64,000 nt of DNA, taken from Hyphomicrobiales bacterium (GTDB taxonomy: Bacteria; Pseudomonadota; Alphaproteobacteria; Rhizobiales; Beijerinckiaceae). Position 1 is the stretch's first letter. Each line of letters starts with the position of its first letter. The DNA lies in contig RXIY01000030.1 of the NCBI GenBank assembly GCA_003963405.1, forward strand, positions 1 to 64,000. The letters are read 5' to 3'. This document shows positions 28,072 through 37,680 of this stretch, piece by piece. The translations under genes and the position numbers were made by a program. The notes under the pieces are model-generated. The model did not search any database. It was not told the origin of the DNA and saw only the letters and a program-made list of their open reading frames with translations.

Positions 28072-29460
28072 CTATAACGGGATCACGCAATCCGCGAAGG
28101 CGCCGTCCACCGACTCGCTCCAGGCGCCCTGATAGGCTTCAAGGCGGCGCTCGGCGAGCGTGCGGCCTTCCGCCACGATCCGTTCCAACGGCGCGAGATA
28201 GACCGTCTCATCCTGGCCCTGATCATTGGTTTTCGCGCGCCGCTTGAGGCCGGCGGCGGCCAGGGCCAATGCGTCGCGGGCGACGTCGCGCAGGCTGCGG
28301 CCGTCGATCGTCGCGCCGAGCGCCAGCGCCGGAACATCTTCGCGCAGCTTCTGCCGGGCCTCGGCGCTCCATCCCTTGGTGAGCTGGCGCGCCTGATCGA
28401 GCGCGGCGCTGTCGTAGAAAAGGCCGGCGAAGAGCGCCGGTAGCGCAGTCATATGGGCGCGGGGTCCACCGTCGGCGCCGCGCATTTCCAGATAGGTCTT
28501 GAGGCGGACCTCGGGAAAGATCGTCGAGAGATGGTTGGCCCAGTCCGAGATGGTGGCGCGCTCGCCGGGCAGTTGCGGCAGGCGCCCCTCGAGCAGGTCG
28601 CGGAAGCTCGCGCCCGCGACGTCGTGATAAACATCGCCCCGCTTGACGAAATACATCGGCACGTCGAGCGCATAATCCACATAACGCTCGAAGCCGAAGC
28701 CCGCCTCGAAGGCGAAAGGCAGCATGCCGGTGCGGTCGCGATCGGTGTCGAGCCAGATGTAGGAGCGCTGGGAGAGGCGGCCCGTCGGCTTGCCGTCCAG
28801 GAAGGGCGAATTGGCGAAGAGCGCGGTCACCATCGGTTGCAGCGCGAGCCCCACCCGCATCTTCTCGACCATATCCGCCTCGCTGACGAAGTCTAGATTG
28901 GCCTGGATGGTCGCCGTGCGAAACATCATGTCGAGGCCGCGCGACCCGACTTTCGGCATATAGGAGGCCATGATCCGGTAGCGCTGCTTCGGCATGGCCG
29001 GGGTCTCGGCGCGCGACCATTTCGGACTGGCGCCGAGGTCGAGGAATTCCACGCCGAGCGCCCTGGCGACGCCCGCGAGGGCGGAGAGATGCGCGTCGAG
29101 CTCCGCGGCCGTCCCGTGAATGTCCGCGAGCGGCGCGCCGGAGAGTTCGAATTGCCCGCCGGGTTCGATGGAAATCGCGCCGCCGCCATCCGTCTGCGCA
29201 AGTCCGATCAGCGCGTCGCGGTCCATGATGGGCGCCCACCCGGTCGCCTCCTGAAGACCCTCGAGCAGCCGGCCGACGCCGCAGCGGCCGTCGACGCATT
29301 CATAGGGAACGGGTCCGCGCGTGTCCGAATAGAAGGGGATCTTCTCATGTTCCGTGCCGACGCGCAGCGTTTCCCCGACGGTCTTGCAGCCGGCGGCGAG
29401 CCACTCTACGAGTGCCTCAGGGGACTCGATCGGCCTCGTGTCTGTTACGTCGCGAGCCAT
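28072..29460 (-). CDS. gshA: Glutamate-cysteine ligase (alphaproteobacterial/plant type)
   Basis: A 462-residue enzyme that joins glutamate and cysteine in the first step of glutathione synthesis. It belongs to the class 3 (plant and alphaproteobacterial) family: RVGTEHEKIPF, EPGGQFELSG, YMPKVG, FRTATIQANLDF and EMRGADGGP are recognisable ATP and substrate elements. The ATG at 29460 gives the family length; the in-frame extension to 29574 is a basic, non-conserved stretch. It is convergent with the small porin-like gene. Confidence 0.93.
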   Translation of the reverse strand: MARDVTDTRPIESPEALVEWLAAGCKTVGETLRVGTEHEKIPFYSDTRGPVPYECVDGRCGVGRLLEGLQEATGWAPIMDRDALIGLAQTDGGGAISIEPGGQFELSGAPLADIHGTAAELDAHLSALAGVARALGVEFLDLGASPKWSRAETPAMPKQRYRIMASYMPKVGSRGLDMMFRTATIQANLDFVSEADMVEKMRVGLALQPMVTALFANSPFLDGKPTGRLSQRSYIWLDTDRDRTGMLPFAFEAGFGFERYVDYALDVPMYFVKRGDVYHDVAGASFRDLLEGRLPQLPGERATISDWANHLSTIFPEVRLKTYLEMRGADGGPRAHMTALPALFAGLFYDSAALDQARQLTKGWSAEARQKLREDVPALALGATIDGRSLRDVARDALALAAAGLKRRAKTNDQGQDETVYLAPLERIVAEGRTLAERRLEAYQGAWSESVDGAFADCVIPL

Positions 29461-29690
29461 GATTCGACTGAGTTTTCCATAAAATCTAGGGTGGGACGAC
29501 CGAAAGGCGCGAAAGAAGGCGGCAGGGCTGCGCCGGGCTATGGCCGGGCGGCGGCAAGAGCCGACGCGCGTCACAGGCCGGATGGATGCCGTAAAAGACG
29601 GCCGGGCGCAAGAGCGGCGGCTTCGCGCCAGCGTGACCTGCTATTTGCCTCTTCCGACCCCGCGAGGAGGCTTTGGCGCAGGAGGCTCCA

Positions 29691-29855
29691 TTGAAGGAAA
29701 GGCTTCGCCGCTTTTTTGCGGAAAACGGAGGCTTCACGGCGACCGAATACGCCGTCGTCGCCTTCCTCGTTTCAATCCTGATCGCGGCGGGAGCCAAGGC
29801 GATCGGCGCGAAACTGTCGATCAATTATCTGGGCGCGGTCGCGGCCAATCTCTAG
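29691..29855 (+). CDS. Flp-type pilin-like peptide
   Basis: About 54 residues: a short basic-acidic leader (KERLRRFFAENGGFTATEYA) followed by one membrane helix (VVAFLVSILIAAGA) and a short tail. The GGFTATEYA stretch, with Glu five residues after the Gly-like processing site, is characteristic of Flp/Fap type IVb pilins cleaved by a TadV/CpaA prepilin peptidase. I choose TTG at 29691, with AGGAGG five bases upstream; another TTG at 29673 is possible. No tad/cpa assembly genes are in this window, so it is an orphan pilin here. Confidence 0.72.
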   Translation: MKERLRRFFAENGGFTATEYAVVAFLVSILIAAGAKAIGAKLSINYLGAVAANL

Positions 29856-29897
29856 CGCGCTCGCGGGTCGGCCCGCGGGCGCGCCGGTCGGCGATTT

Positions 29898-30725
29898 TCA
29901 TCGCTTTCCGAGGATTTGCCCCAGGATGGCCTCGAGATCGGAGCCGCCGCCCTGGCCGGCCGGCCGATTGGTTTTCTGCCCGATCTGGAGCGTCTTCTTG
30001 ATCTCGTCGATCGCCTCCTGGACCGCGGCCTGATCGAGTCCCGGCGGAAGGGCGCCTGACCCGGCGTCGGCGTCGAGCGGGCCGCCCGGCCGGACCGCTC
30101 CGCCCCCCGAAGGCGGCGCGGGGCGCCTGCCCAGAAGCGCGCCGAGAACGCTCCCGAGCAGCCCGCCCAGTCCGCCGCCCGAATTGCCCCGCGGCGCCGG
30201 TTCGGGCGCGGGCCGGGGCGTGCCGCCGCCGCCAAGGAGCTGCTCCAGGATCCGGCCGAGCGCGCCGGAACTCGCGAGTTGCCCGAGCAGGCCGCCAAGA
30301 CCCTTGTCATTGATGGATTTGGTCAGCCCGCTGAGCAGCACGGAGACGAGGATCGGCAGGATCTGGCCGAGTATGTCCGCCCGCACCCCCGATTCGCGCG
30401 CGGCCGCCTGCAAAACCTGCCCGGTCGCGGCCTGGGAGCCGAACATCTCGTTCAGGAGATCGCGCCCGAGATCGACGGCGTCCTGGCTGTGCGCGGCCTC
30501 CGGCTCGTCGAAGAAGGAATAGCGCGAGGCGCCGGCGAGCGCGCCGACGGTCTTTTCGAAGACCTCCGGCTCCTCTGCGGCGCGATCGAGGCCCATGGCG
30601 AGCGCAGGGGAGAGCGCCCGGATGGCGCTTTCGATCTGCTCCTCCGTGAGGCCGAAGCGGTCGGCGAGATTGGCGACGAGCTGGCCGCCCTGGGCCGAAG
30701 AGAGAAGGGTTTCGAGATCCGACAT
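29898..30725 (-). CDS. DUF937 domain protein
   Basis: A 275-residue protein beginning MSDLETLLSSAQGGQLVANLADRFGLTEEQI, the mark of DUF937 (a YidB-related helical domain). The second half is low-complexity Gly/Pro/Ala with repeated GLGGLLG and LGQLL-type helices, ending LEAILGQILGKR. It probably is cytoplasmic and self-associating; function unknown. It is divergent from ispH with about 290 bp between them. Confidence 0.8.
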   Translation of the reverse strand: MSDLETLLSSAQGGQLVANLADRFGLTEEQIESAIRALSPALAMGLDRAAEEPEVFEKTVGALAGASRYSFFDEPEAAHSQDAVDLGRDLLNEMFGSQAATGQVLQAAARESGVRADILGQILPILVSVLLSGLTKSINDKGLGGLLGQLASSGALGRILEQLLGGGGTPRPAPEPAPRGNSGGGLGGLLGSVLGALLGRRPAPPSGGGAVRPGGPLDADAGSGALPPGLDQAAVQEAIDEIKKTLQIGQKTNRPAGQGGGSDLEAILGQILGKR

Positions 30726-31015
30726 GAATCCTCCAGCTGGCAACGAGGGGGGAAGCCTCCCCTCTCCTTGTTCGAAACCCGCGCTGGCCCGTCGGATTTT
30801 TCCTGATGTTAGCCTATGCCGGCCCGAATCGGTAGTCCGCTCCGCGGCGGGCGCGAGCGAGGCCCTTGCCGCCCCCTCGCCAGGCTGTCGGCTTGACAGA
30901 GCCCGGCTGGCGCGACATTGCTTCCTGCCGATCGACGCCGATATGGTCGCCCGGACGGGCGAAAGGCCGACGATCCGCGGCGCGGCCGCGCACAACCTTG
31001 CCGAAGGCGCCATTC

Positions 31016-31984
31016 ATGAATGTTCAGCCCCGCGGCATGAAGCCGCCGCTCAAGATTCTTCTGTGCTCCCCCCGTGGTTTCTGCGCCGGCGTGGTTCGCG
31101 CCATCGACGCCGTCGAGCGGGCGCTCGCGAAATTCGGGCCGCCGGTCTATGTCCGTCACGAGATTGTGCACAACCGCTATGTGGTTGAATCGCTCAAATC
31201 CAAGGGGGCGATTTTCGTCGAGGAGCTCGACGAGATTCCCGACACCGCCGCGCCGGTGATCTTCTCCGCCCATGGCGTCGCCAAGGCGGTTTCGGCCGAC
31301 GCGCAGTCGCGCAATCTTCTCGCGATCGACGCCACCTGTCCGCTCGTGACGAAGGTGCACCGCGAGGCGGAAATCCACTGGAAGCGCGGGCGGCGCGTGC
31401 TCCTCGTCGGCCATTCGGGCCATCCGGAAGTCGTGGGCACGATGGGTCAATTGCCGGAAGGCGCGGTGGTGCTCGTCGAATCCATCGACGACATCGACGG
31501 TCTGCGCTTCGACAACGAGGAAAATCTCGCCTATGTGACGCAGACGACGCTTTCGCTGGACGACTCGCAGGAAATCGTCAGCGCGCTTCAGCGCCGTTTT
31601 CCGTCCATCGTCGGCCCGCACAAGGAAGACATCTGCTACGCGACGACGAATCGCCAGGCCGCGGTGAAGGAAGTCGCGCCCAATGTCGACGCGGTGATCG
31701 TGGTGGGCTCTCCCAATTCGTCCAATTCCCAGCGTTTGCGCGAAGTGGCGGAGCGCGCCGGCGCCCCCGCCCAGCTCGTGCAGGGAAAGGGCGAGATCGA
31801 CTGGGACATCTTCGGAAACATATCCTCGCTCGGCATCACCGCGGGCGCTTCGGCGCCGGAGGTGCTCGTCGAGGAGATCATGGACGCGTTCGCCGAACGT
31901 TACGAGGTCACGGTCGAGACCGTCTCGACGGCGGATGAAAGCGTGTCCTTCCCGCTGCCGAAGGAGCTGCGGGCGATGGCCTGA
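31016..31984 (+). CDS. ispH: 4-hydroxy-3-methylbut-2-enyl diphosphate reductase IspH
   Basis: A 322-residue 4Fe-4S enzyme for the last step of the MEP isoprenoid pathway, making IPP and DMAPP. The three iron-sulfur cysteines are in [25 protein letters not shown] and [24 protein letters not shown] substrate residues appear as [14 protein letters not shown] second in-frame ATG at 31037 is an equally plausible start. It heads an ispH-thrB-rnhA operon (27-base gap, then an overlap), an order frequent in Hyphomicrobiales. Confidence 0.96.
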   Translation: MNVQPRGMKPPLKILLCSPRGFCAGVVRAIDAVERALAKFGPPVYVRHEIVHNRYVVESLKSKGAIFVEELDEIPDTAAPVIFSAHGVAKAVSADAQSRNLLAIDATCPLVTKVHREAEIHWKRGRRVLLVGHSGHPEVVGTMGQLPEGAVVLVESIDDIDGLRFDNEENLAYVTQTTLSLDDSQEIVSALQRRFPSIVGPHKEDICYATTNRQAAVKEVAPNVDAVIVVGSPNSSNSQRLREVAERAGAPAQLVQGKGEIDWDIFGNISSLGITAGASAPEVLVEEIMDAFAERYEVTVETVSTADESVSFPLPKELRAMA

Positions 31985-32011
31985 ACGGGCGTTGCTCCTG
32001 GAAAAACGCCC

Positions 32012-32977
32012 ATGGCTGTTTACACGCAGGTCGACGACGCAGAGCTGATCGCCTTTCTCGCGACCTATGACATCGGCGCCCTCCTCTCCTGCAAGGGCAT
32101 CGCCGAGGGGGTCGAGAATTCGAATTACTTCCTGCATACGAGCGCGGGAAGCTTCATTCTCACGCTCTACGAAAAGCGCGTGGCGGAAGGCGATCTGCCG
32201 TTTTTCCTCGGGCTCATGGAGCATCTTTCCGCCAAGGGCGTCACCTGTCCGCAGCCGGTGCGCAACCGCGCCGGCGCAGCGCTCGGGAGGCTCGCCGGCC
32301 GTCCGGCCATGATCGCCACCTTTCTCGACGGTTATTCGGTGCATCATCCGGAGCCCGCGCATTGCGCGGCGCTCGGGGAGGCGCTGGCGCAGCTTCACCT
32401 TGCAGGGGCCGGTTTCGAATTGCGCCGGGACAATGCGCTCTCGGTCGGCGCCTGGCGCAAGCTCTTCGCGCCCGCCGCCAGCCGCGCCGCGGAAATCGCC
32501 GAGGATTTGCGCGAGACGGTGGAAGCGGAGCTCGATCTGCTCGAGAGCCGCTGGCCCGCGGGGCTCCCGACCGGCGTCATTCACGCCGATCTCTTTCCCG
32601 ACAATGTCTTTTTTCTGGGCGAAAGGATTTCCGGCCTGATCGACTTCTATTTCGCCTGCGTCGACGCGCTCGCCTACGATCTCGCCATCTGCCTCAACGC
32701 CTGGTGCTTCGACGAGCGGCATGCCTATGCGCCTGAGAAGGGCGTGGCGCTGCTCGAGGCCTATTCCCGGCTGCGGCCGCTGTCGGCCGCCGAGATCGAG
32801 GCCTTCCCGCTGCTCGCGCGCGGCGCGGCCCTTCGCTTTCTGCTCACCCGCTATGTCGATTGGCTGAATGTGCCGCCGGGCGCCCTGGTGCGGCCAAAGG
32901 ACCCGCGCGAATATCTCGCCAAGCTGCGCTTCCACCGCACCGTGTCGGATATGAGCGGCTACGGCCTCATACTGTGA
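32012..32977 (+). CDS. thrB: Homoserine kinase (ThrB, APH-fold type)
   Basis: A 321-residue homoserine kinase of the aminoglycoside-phosphotransferase fold used by alphaproteobacteria, phosphorylating homoserine for threonine synthesis. [21 protein letters not shown] is the nucleotide-binding N-lobe; the catalytic loop is [13 protein letters not shown] and the metal site [11 protein letters not shown]. The product is the normal family length. Its TGA overlaps the GTG start of rnhA. Confidence 0.94.
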   Translation: MAVYTQVDDAELIAFLATYDIGALLSCKGIAEGVENSNYFLHTSAGSFILTLYEKRVAEGDLPFFLGLMEHLSAKGVTCPQPVRNRAGAALGRLAGRPAMIATFLDGYSVHHPEPAHCAALGEALAQLHLAGAGFELRRDNALSVGAWRKLFAPAASRAAEIAEDLRETVEAELDLLESRWPAGLPTGVIHADLFPDNVFFLGERISGLIDFYFACVDALAYDLAICLNAWCFDERHAYAPEKGVALLEAYSRLRPLSAAEIEAFPLLARGAALRFLLTRYVDWLNVPPGALVRPKDPREYLAKLRFHRTVSDMSGYGLIL

Positions 32978-33432
32978 CGAAGCGCGTCTCGATCTGGACG
33001 GACGGCGCCTGCTCCGGCAATCCCGGCCCCGGCGGCTGGGGCGCGATCCTGCGCTTCGGCGACCGCGAGAAGGAGCTTTGCGGCGGCGAGCCGCTCACGA
33101 CCAACAATCGCATGGAGCTGATGGCCGCCATCATGGCGCTCGAGGCGCTGACGCGGCCCTGCGCCATCGACCTCTATACCGACTCGCAATATGTGCGCGG
33201 CGGCGTGACCTCCTGGATCACGAACTGGAAAAAGCGGGGCTGGACGACCGCCGACCGCAAGCCCGTCAAGAATGTCGAATTGTGGCAGAGGCTCGAAGCC
33301 GCCGAGGAGCGCCACGACGTCGCCTGGCATTGGGTGCGCGGCCATTCGGGCGACGAGATGAACGAGCGGGCGGACGCGCTGGCGCGCGCCGGCATGGCGC
33401 CTTTTCTGCCCCGGCGCCGCGCGCCGGCCTGA
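32974..33432 (+). CDS. rnhA: Ribonuclease HI
   Basis: A 152-residue RNase HI that cuts RNA in RNA-DNA hybrids. From the GTG start the catalytic residues fall exactly at E. coli numbering: Asp10 ([16 protein letters not shown]), Glu48 (NNRMEL), Asp70 (LYTDSQY), His124 (RGHSGDE) and Asp134 (NERADALA). The start overlaps the end of thrB (GTGA), so it is translationally coupled. A terminator follows 70 bases after the stop. Confidence 0.97.
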   Translation: MTKRVSIWTDGACSGNPGPGGWGAILRFGDREKELCGGEPLTTNNRMELMAAIMALEALTRPCAIDLYTDSQYVRGGVTSWITNWKKRGWTTADRKPVKNVELWQRLEAAEERHDVAWHWVRGHSGDEMNERADALARAGMAPFLPRRRAPA

Positions 33433-33501
33433 GCCGCCCTTGCAGGCCGCATCCGCGCGCCTATGTGTTTATTTATACCCAGGACTCTCTTCTCTAGCCT
33501 G

Positions 33502-33533
33502 AGGGGCGCGGTCGTTCCCGCGCCCCTTCTTTG
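33502..33533 (+). terminator. Terminator after rnhA
   Basis: A 10-bp stem AGGGGCGCGG / CCGCGCCCCT (33502-33511 and 33518-33527) with a 6-base loop, followed by a short TCTTTG. The U-tract is weak but the stem is very stable; it ends the ispH-thrB-rnhA operon. Confidence 0.65.
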
Positions 33534-33626
33534 CGCCATCTTCTTGACACCTGCGCCCGTCAAACAAGGATGCGTTCCGAGTATGCGCGTCTTGGCTGAT
33601 TCTCTCTCCACGGGGGCAGGACGTTC

Positions 33627-35021
33627 ATGCACCAGCCCAGGAAATGGTGGATCGGGCTGCCGGTCCTCGCCGGCCTCGTCTATTTCGCGGCGCAATCGCT
33701 GACGCCCCGTATCGAAGCCGATCTCGCCGCCCGCATCGCTGCGCGGCTCGGGGTCGATCCCGCAAAAGTCGCCGTATCGGGCCGCGACGCGACGCTCTCC
33801 GGCGCGCCGCCCAATGCCCGCGCGGCGCTGCGCGACGAGCCGGGGCTACGCAGACTCGTCTTCTCCGCCGCGCCCGCCGCGGCCCCTGTCGCGGAGCCGG
33901 CGAAACAGGCCCCGCTCGCCGACGCCTATGTCTTTTCCGCGACGCTCGGCGACGGCGTCGTCGCCCTCAGCGGCGCGCTGCCGAACGAGGCGCTGAGGGA
34001 AAAGGCCGTGGCGCTCGCCTCGGCGGCCGGCGGCGGCCGCGCCGTGAGCGACGGCGCCAGGATCGACGCCCATGCGCCGCCCGGCGATTATGCGGCGGCG
34101 CTCGCCGCCGCGCTCGGGGCGCTCGGGGCGCTGGAGCAGGGCAAGACGACGCTCTCGGACGGGCGCCTTTCCGTCGACGGCAGGGGCCGCGCCAATGTGC
34201 GGGCCGAGGCGCTGGCGACGCAACTGAGGGCGCGCCTGCCGCAGGGATTCGAGCTCGCCCGCGTCGCGGTCACGCCGGGGCCGGTTTCGCCTTATCTCTT
34301 CGAGGCGGTCCGCAAGGGGGGCGCGCTGACGCTTTCGGGCTATGCGCCCGACGAGGCGGCGCGCGGGCGTCTGGTCGAGGCGGCGCGTCGGCGCGCCTTC
34401 GACGCCACGGTCGAGGATCGCCTCGAGATCGCGCCCGGCGCGCCGCAGAAATTCACCGAGGCTGCGGAGGCGGCGCTCGGGGCGCTCGCCCGTCTGGCGG
34501 ACGGCCGGCTCGCGCTTTCGGACACGACTCTCGCGCTTACCGGCGCGGCGCGCGTCGAGGGCGCCCGCGCGTCGATCCAAAAGGGACTCGACGAGCGGCT
34601 ACCCGGCACTGTCGTCAGCGATCTGCGTCTCGTCGCCCCTGCGCCGGGCGCGCCGCTCGACGCCGCCGCCTGCCGCGCCGCGCTCTCGGCGCTCTCGCAA
34701 ACGCCGATCCGCTTTGAAAACGACGATTCCGCCGTCAGCGAGGAGTCGGCGGCGCTCATGGACGGTCTGACGGCGACGGCGCTGCGCTGTCGCGGCGTCT
34801 CGATCGAGGTCGCCGGGCATCTGGACGATCAGGGGGCGCCCGAGCTTGCGCGCGAGCGCAGCAAGAGGCGGGCGCAGCGCGTGGTCGACAGATTCGTCGA
34901 GGCCGGCGCGGACCCCTTTCGCGTCTGGGCCATGGGCTATGGCGCCGAGCGCCCGCTCGCGCCCAATGACGGCGAAGACAATCGCGCCCGCAACCGGCGC
35001 ATCGAGTTCAACGTGAAGTAA
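33627..35021 (+). CDS. OmpA-family protein with BON-like repeats
   Basis: A 464-residue envelope protein. Residues about 7-24 form a membrane anchor. The long middle holds repeated BON-like segments (for example DLAARIAARLGVDPAKV and later ALRAR...TLSGYAPDEAARGRLVEAA). The C-terminal 110 residues are an OmpA peptidoglycan-binding domain: IRFENDDSAVSEES, VAGHLDDQG, ERSKRRAQRVVDRF, GYGAERP and NRARNRRIEF. It probably tethers the inner membrane to peptidoglycan. It starts a six-gene plus-strand run that ends with the ferredoxin. Confidence 0.87.
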   Translation: MHQPRKWWIGLPVLAGLVYFAAQSLTPRIEADLAARIAARLGVDPAKVAVSGRDATLSGAPPNARAALRDEPGLRRLVFSAAPAAAPVAEPAKQAPLADAYVFSATLGDGVVALSGALPNEALREKAVALASAAGGGRAVSDGARIDAHAPPGDYAAALAAALGALGALEQGKTTLSDGRLSVDGRGRANVRAEALATQLRARLPQGFELARVAVTPGPVSPYLFEAVRKGGALTLSGYAPDEAARGRLVEAARRRAFDATVEDRLEIAPGAPQKFTEAAEAALGALARLADGRLALSDTTLALTGAARVEGARASIQKGLDERLPGTVVSDLRLVAPAPGAPLDAAACRAALSALSQTPIRFENDDSAVSEESAALMDGLTATALRCRGVSIEVAGHLDDQGAPELARERSKRRAQRVVDRFVEAGADPFRVWAMGYGAERPLAPNDGEDNRARNRRIEFNVK

Positions 35022-35061
35022 AGGCCTGGATGACCTGAACCCTACGGAAGGAGAGCGACGA

Positions 35062-35922
35062 ATGACCTATCTGCTCATGTTCGGTTGGCCCTGGTTCACG
35101 GGCGCGGTCGCGCTCGGGGCGCTTGTCGGTTTCCTGACGTTCTCGCGCGCCAAAGGGGCGTCCTTTTCGGGCGGCTGGATCGCGCTGCTCGGCGCCTCGG
35201 CGCTGGCGACGGGCTACGCCGCCTCCTTCGCCGAGATCCTCGACGGGCGCGAGGCGACGACGCTGGACATCGCCGTTCTCGCCGGTCTCGCCTATGCGGC
35301 GGGGCTCCCGCTCGGCGGCTGGCTGAAGTCTTCCGCGCCCGAGGCTGAAAAGAAACGGCCGGCGCCAGCGCCGATCATCGTCGCGCCGGCCGCCTCCCTG
35401 GCTGCGGAGCCGCCGGCTTTCCCCCTTGAAGAGGCGGCGCTCCTCTCGCCGGAGCCAGTCGCCCTCGGCGTCGCGCCGCTGGTCTTCGAGGCGGCTCCGC
35501 TGGTTCTCGACGCGGCGCAGCCCGGCGTCGGCGTTCTGGCCAATGGCCACGCCCGGCAGGAGAAGCCGTCCGTTGCGCTGCTGTTGGACGCCGCCGCGCC
35601 CGCGAACGTCGAAAGCGCGCCCGCGCCGGCTGCGGCGCTTTCACAAGGCCGTCCCAAAAAGCCCGCGCCTGGCCTCCGGCCGCAGCCGCTCGCCGGTCCC
35701 CGCGACGGCGGCCCGGACGATCTCGCGCGCATCAAGGGCATAGGTCCCAAGAGCCTCGAAAAGCTCAACGGGCTCGGCGTCTTCCATTATGATCAGATCG
35801 CGGCGTGGTCGCTCGACAACGCCAGATGGGTCGGCGCCGCCATCGGCGCGCCGGGCCGGGTCGAACGCGACAAATGGATCGAGCAGGCGCGGGCGCTCGC
35901 CGGCGCCGGAATGGGACAGTGA
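35062..35922 (+). CDS. Membrane protein with C-terminal helix-hairpin-helix domain
   Basis: A 286-residue protein. Two or three N-terminal membrane segments (WFTGAVALGALVGFL, WIALLGASALATGYA, IAVLAGLAYAAGLPLGGWL) are followed by a long Ala/Pro-rich linker and a C-terminal helix-hairpin-helix of the kind seen in rhizobial HhH proteins (DDLARIKGIGPKSLEKLNGL, then FHYDQIAAW). This pairing next to an OmpA gene recurs in alphaproteobacteria; the function is unknown. The last base of its stop is the first base of the next gene's ATG. Confidence 0.78.
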   Translation: MTYLLMFGWPWFTGAVALGALVGFLTFSRAKGASFSGGWIALLGASALATGYAASFAEILDGREATTLDIAVLAGLAYAAGLPLGGWLKSSAPEAEKKRPAPAPIIVAPAASLAAEPPAFPLEEAALLSPEPVALGVAPLVFEAAPLVLDAAQPGVGVLANGHARQEKPSVALLLDAAAPANVESAPAPAAALSQGRPKKPAPGLRPQPLAGPRDGGPDDLARIKGIGPKSLEKLNGLGVFHYDQIAAWSLDNARWVGAAIGAPGRVERDKWIEQARALAGAGMGQ

Positions 35923-36695
35923 TGAAGGGTTTGCTATTGCGCGCCGCCGTCGGCGCGCTTCTTTTCGCCCCGGCGCAGATGCGCGCGCAGGACATGCTGC
36001 AAGGGGTCGATCTCTCGCAGCCGGCCTATTCGCAGTCCGAACTGACGCGCGCCGAGGTCGAGGCGGCGCTGAAGGCGGGCCGGATCGATTTCTCCGGCAA
36101 GAGCCTCAATGGCCTCGATCTCTCGGGGCTCGACCTCTCGAAAGTCAATTTCCGCGCCGCGCGGCTCAACAAGGCGCGCCTGTCGGGCGCGCGGCTCGAC
36201 GGCGCCATTCTCGATCAGGCCTGGCTGATGCAGGCGGACCTCACCGGCGCCTCGCTCAAGGGCGCGCAGGCCTTCGCCGCGCAGATGCAGCGGCTGCGGG
36301 GCGACGGGGCGGATTTCTCGGGCGCGCGACTCGCGGGCGATCTGACCGGCGCCTCGCTCAAGGGCGCCAAATTCGACGGGGCCAATCTTTCGGCGGACAT
36401 GAAGAATCAATCCATGGGTCTGATGCGCGCCGTGCTGCGCTCGACGCTTCTGGAAGGCGCGACTTTCGCCAGGGCCAATCTCATGAGCGCCGATCTGCGC
36501 TTCGCCCATGCCGCCGGCGCGGATTTTCGCGGAGCCAATCTCGTAAACGCCGACGCCTCGGGCGCGGATTTCACCGGCGCGCTTTTCGAGGGGGCGGCGG
36601 CCAGGGACCTGGACCTCGATTCCGCGCAGATCGACAGGGCGGCGGAAGGCGCCTTGCAGCAGGCGCAGCATCTCGACCGCGCCCGCAGGCAGTGA
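35922..36695 (+). CDS. Secreted pentapeptide-repeat protein
   Basis: A 257-residue protein with a signal peptide (ending RAQ near residue 22) and many A(D/N)LXX repeats: GLDLSGLDLSKVNFRAARLN, then ADLTGASLKGAQ, ADFSGARLAGDLTGASLKGA, ANLMSADLRFA and ANLVNADASGADFTGALF. Such proteins fold as right-handed quadrilateral beta-helices; secreted members have no known common activity. Start overlaps the previous stop by one base (TGATG). Confidence 0.87.
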   Translation: MKGLLLRAAVGALLFAPAQMRAQDMLQGVDLSQPAYSQSELTRAEVEAALKAGRIDFSGKSLNGLDLSGLDLSKVNFRAARLNKARLSGARLDGAILDQAWLMQADLTGASLKGAQAFAAQMQRLRGDGADFSGARLAGDLTGASLKGAKFDGANLSADMKNQSMGLMRAVLRSTLLEGATFARANLMSADLRFAHAAGADFRGANLVNADASGADFTGALFEGAAARDLDLDSAQIDRAAEGALQQAQHLDRARRQ

Positions 36696-36702
36696 GCGAT
36701 CC

Positions 36703-37611
36703 ATGAGCGAGGAATCGATTCGGATCGGCGTCGATCTCGGCGGCACCAAGATCGAGGCGATCGCGCTCGATTTTTCCGGTGAAATTCTGGCCCGCCGCCG
36801 GGTCGCGACGCCCGCACAGGACTATGACGAGATCATCCGCGCCGTGGCCGCCCTCGTGCGCGACATCGAGATGGAGACGCAGCGGCGCGGAACCGTCGGC
36901 GTCGGCGCGCCGGGGTCGATCTCGGCCCATACCGGCCTCGCCAGGGGCTCCAATACGCAGGTCGTGAACGGCCGGCCGCTCGACGCCGATCTCTCGCGGG
37001 CGCTGGCGCGTCCGGTGCGGGTCGAAAACGACGCCAATTGCTTTGCGCTGTCCGAAGCCGTCGACGGCGCGGGGCAGGGCGCGCGCGTGGTGTTCGGCGT
37101 CATCCTCGGCACGGGCGTCGGGGGCGGCGTCGTCATCGACGGCAAGGTAATGGCCGGGCGCAACCGCATCGGCGGCGAATGGGGCCATACGCCGCTGCCC
37201 TGGATGACGGCCGAGGAATTTCCCGGCGCCCGCTGCTTCTGCGGGCACGCAGGCTGTATCGAGACCTTCCTTTCGGGACCGGGCCTCGCGCGGGATCATG
37301 CGCGGCGCGCCGGCGAGACGCTGCGCGGCGAGGAGATCGTCGCGCGCGCCGATCAGGGCGAGCCGGCGGCGCTTGCGGCGCTCGAGACCTATCAGGACCG
37401 CCTTGCGCGCGCGCTCGCCATGGTGATCGACATTCTCGACCCGGACGCAATCGTTCTCGGGGGCGGCCTTTCGAATATCGGGCGGCTCTTTGCAGGTCTG
37501 AGAGAGCGCGTCGCGACACACGCCTTCACCGATGCGCTGGATACGAAACTTGTCCGCAACGCCCATGGCGACTCCGGAGGCGTTCGCGGCGCCGCCTGGC
37601 TGTGGCGTTGA
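36703..37611 (+). CDS. ROK-family sugar kinase
   Basis: A 302-residue ROK kinase that phosphorylates a hexose, likely glucose, fructose or N-acetylglucosamine. ATP/phosphate motif GVDLGGTKIEA (9-19), VGAPGSIS, the catalytic Asp in ENDANCFALSEA, ILGTGVGGGVV and the zinc motif GHTPLPW...CFCGHAGCIE are all intact. It lies 7 bases after the pentapeptide gene. The exact sugar cannot be told from sequence. Confidence 0.9.
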   Translation: MSEESIRIGVDLGGTKIEAIALDFSGEILARRRVATPAQDYDEIIRAVAALVRDIEMETQRRGTVGVGAPGSISAHTGLARGSNTQVVNGRPLDADLSRALARPVRVENDANCFALSEAVDGAGQGARVVFGVILGTGVGGGVVIDGKVMAGRNRIGGEWGHTPLPWMTAEEFPGARCFCGHAGCIETFLSGPGLARDHARRAGETLRGEEIVARADQGEPAALAALETYQDRLARALAMVIDILDPDAIVLGGGLSNIGRLFAGLRERVATHAFTDALDTKLVRNAHGDSGGVRGAAWLWR

Positions 37612-37680
37612 GGGCCGCCTTTCATTCCCCGGGCCCGGCGTGTATCGGATTGTCGACGCACTCTTTGGAGCCACCCTCGC

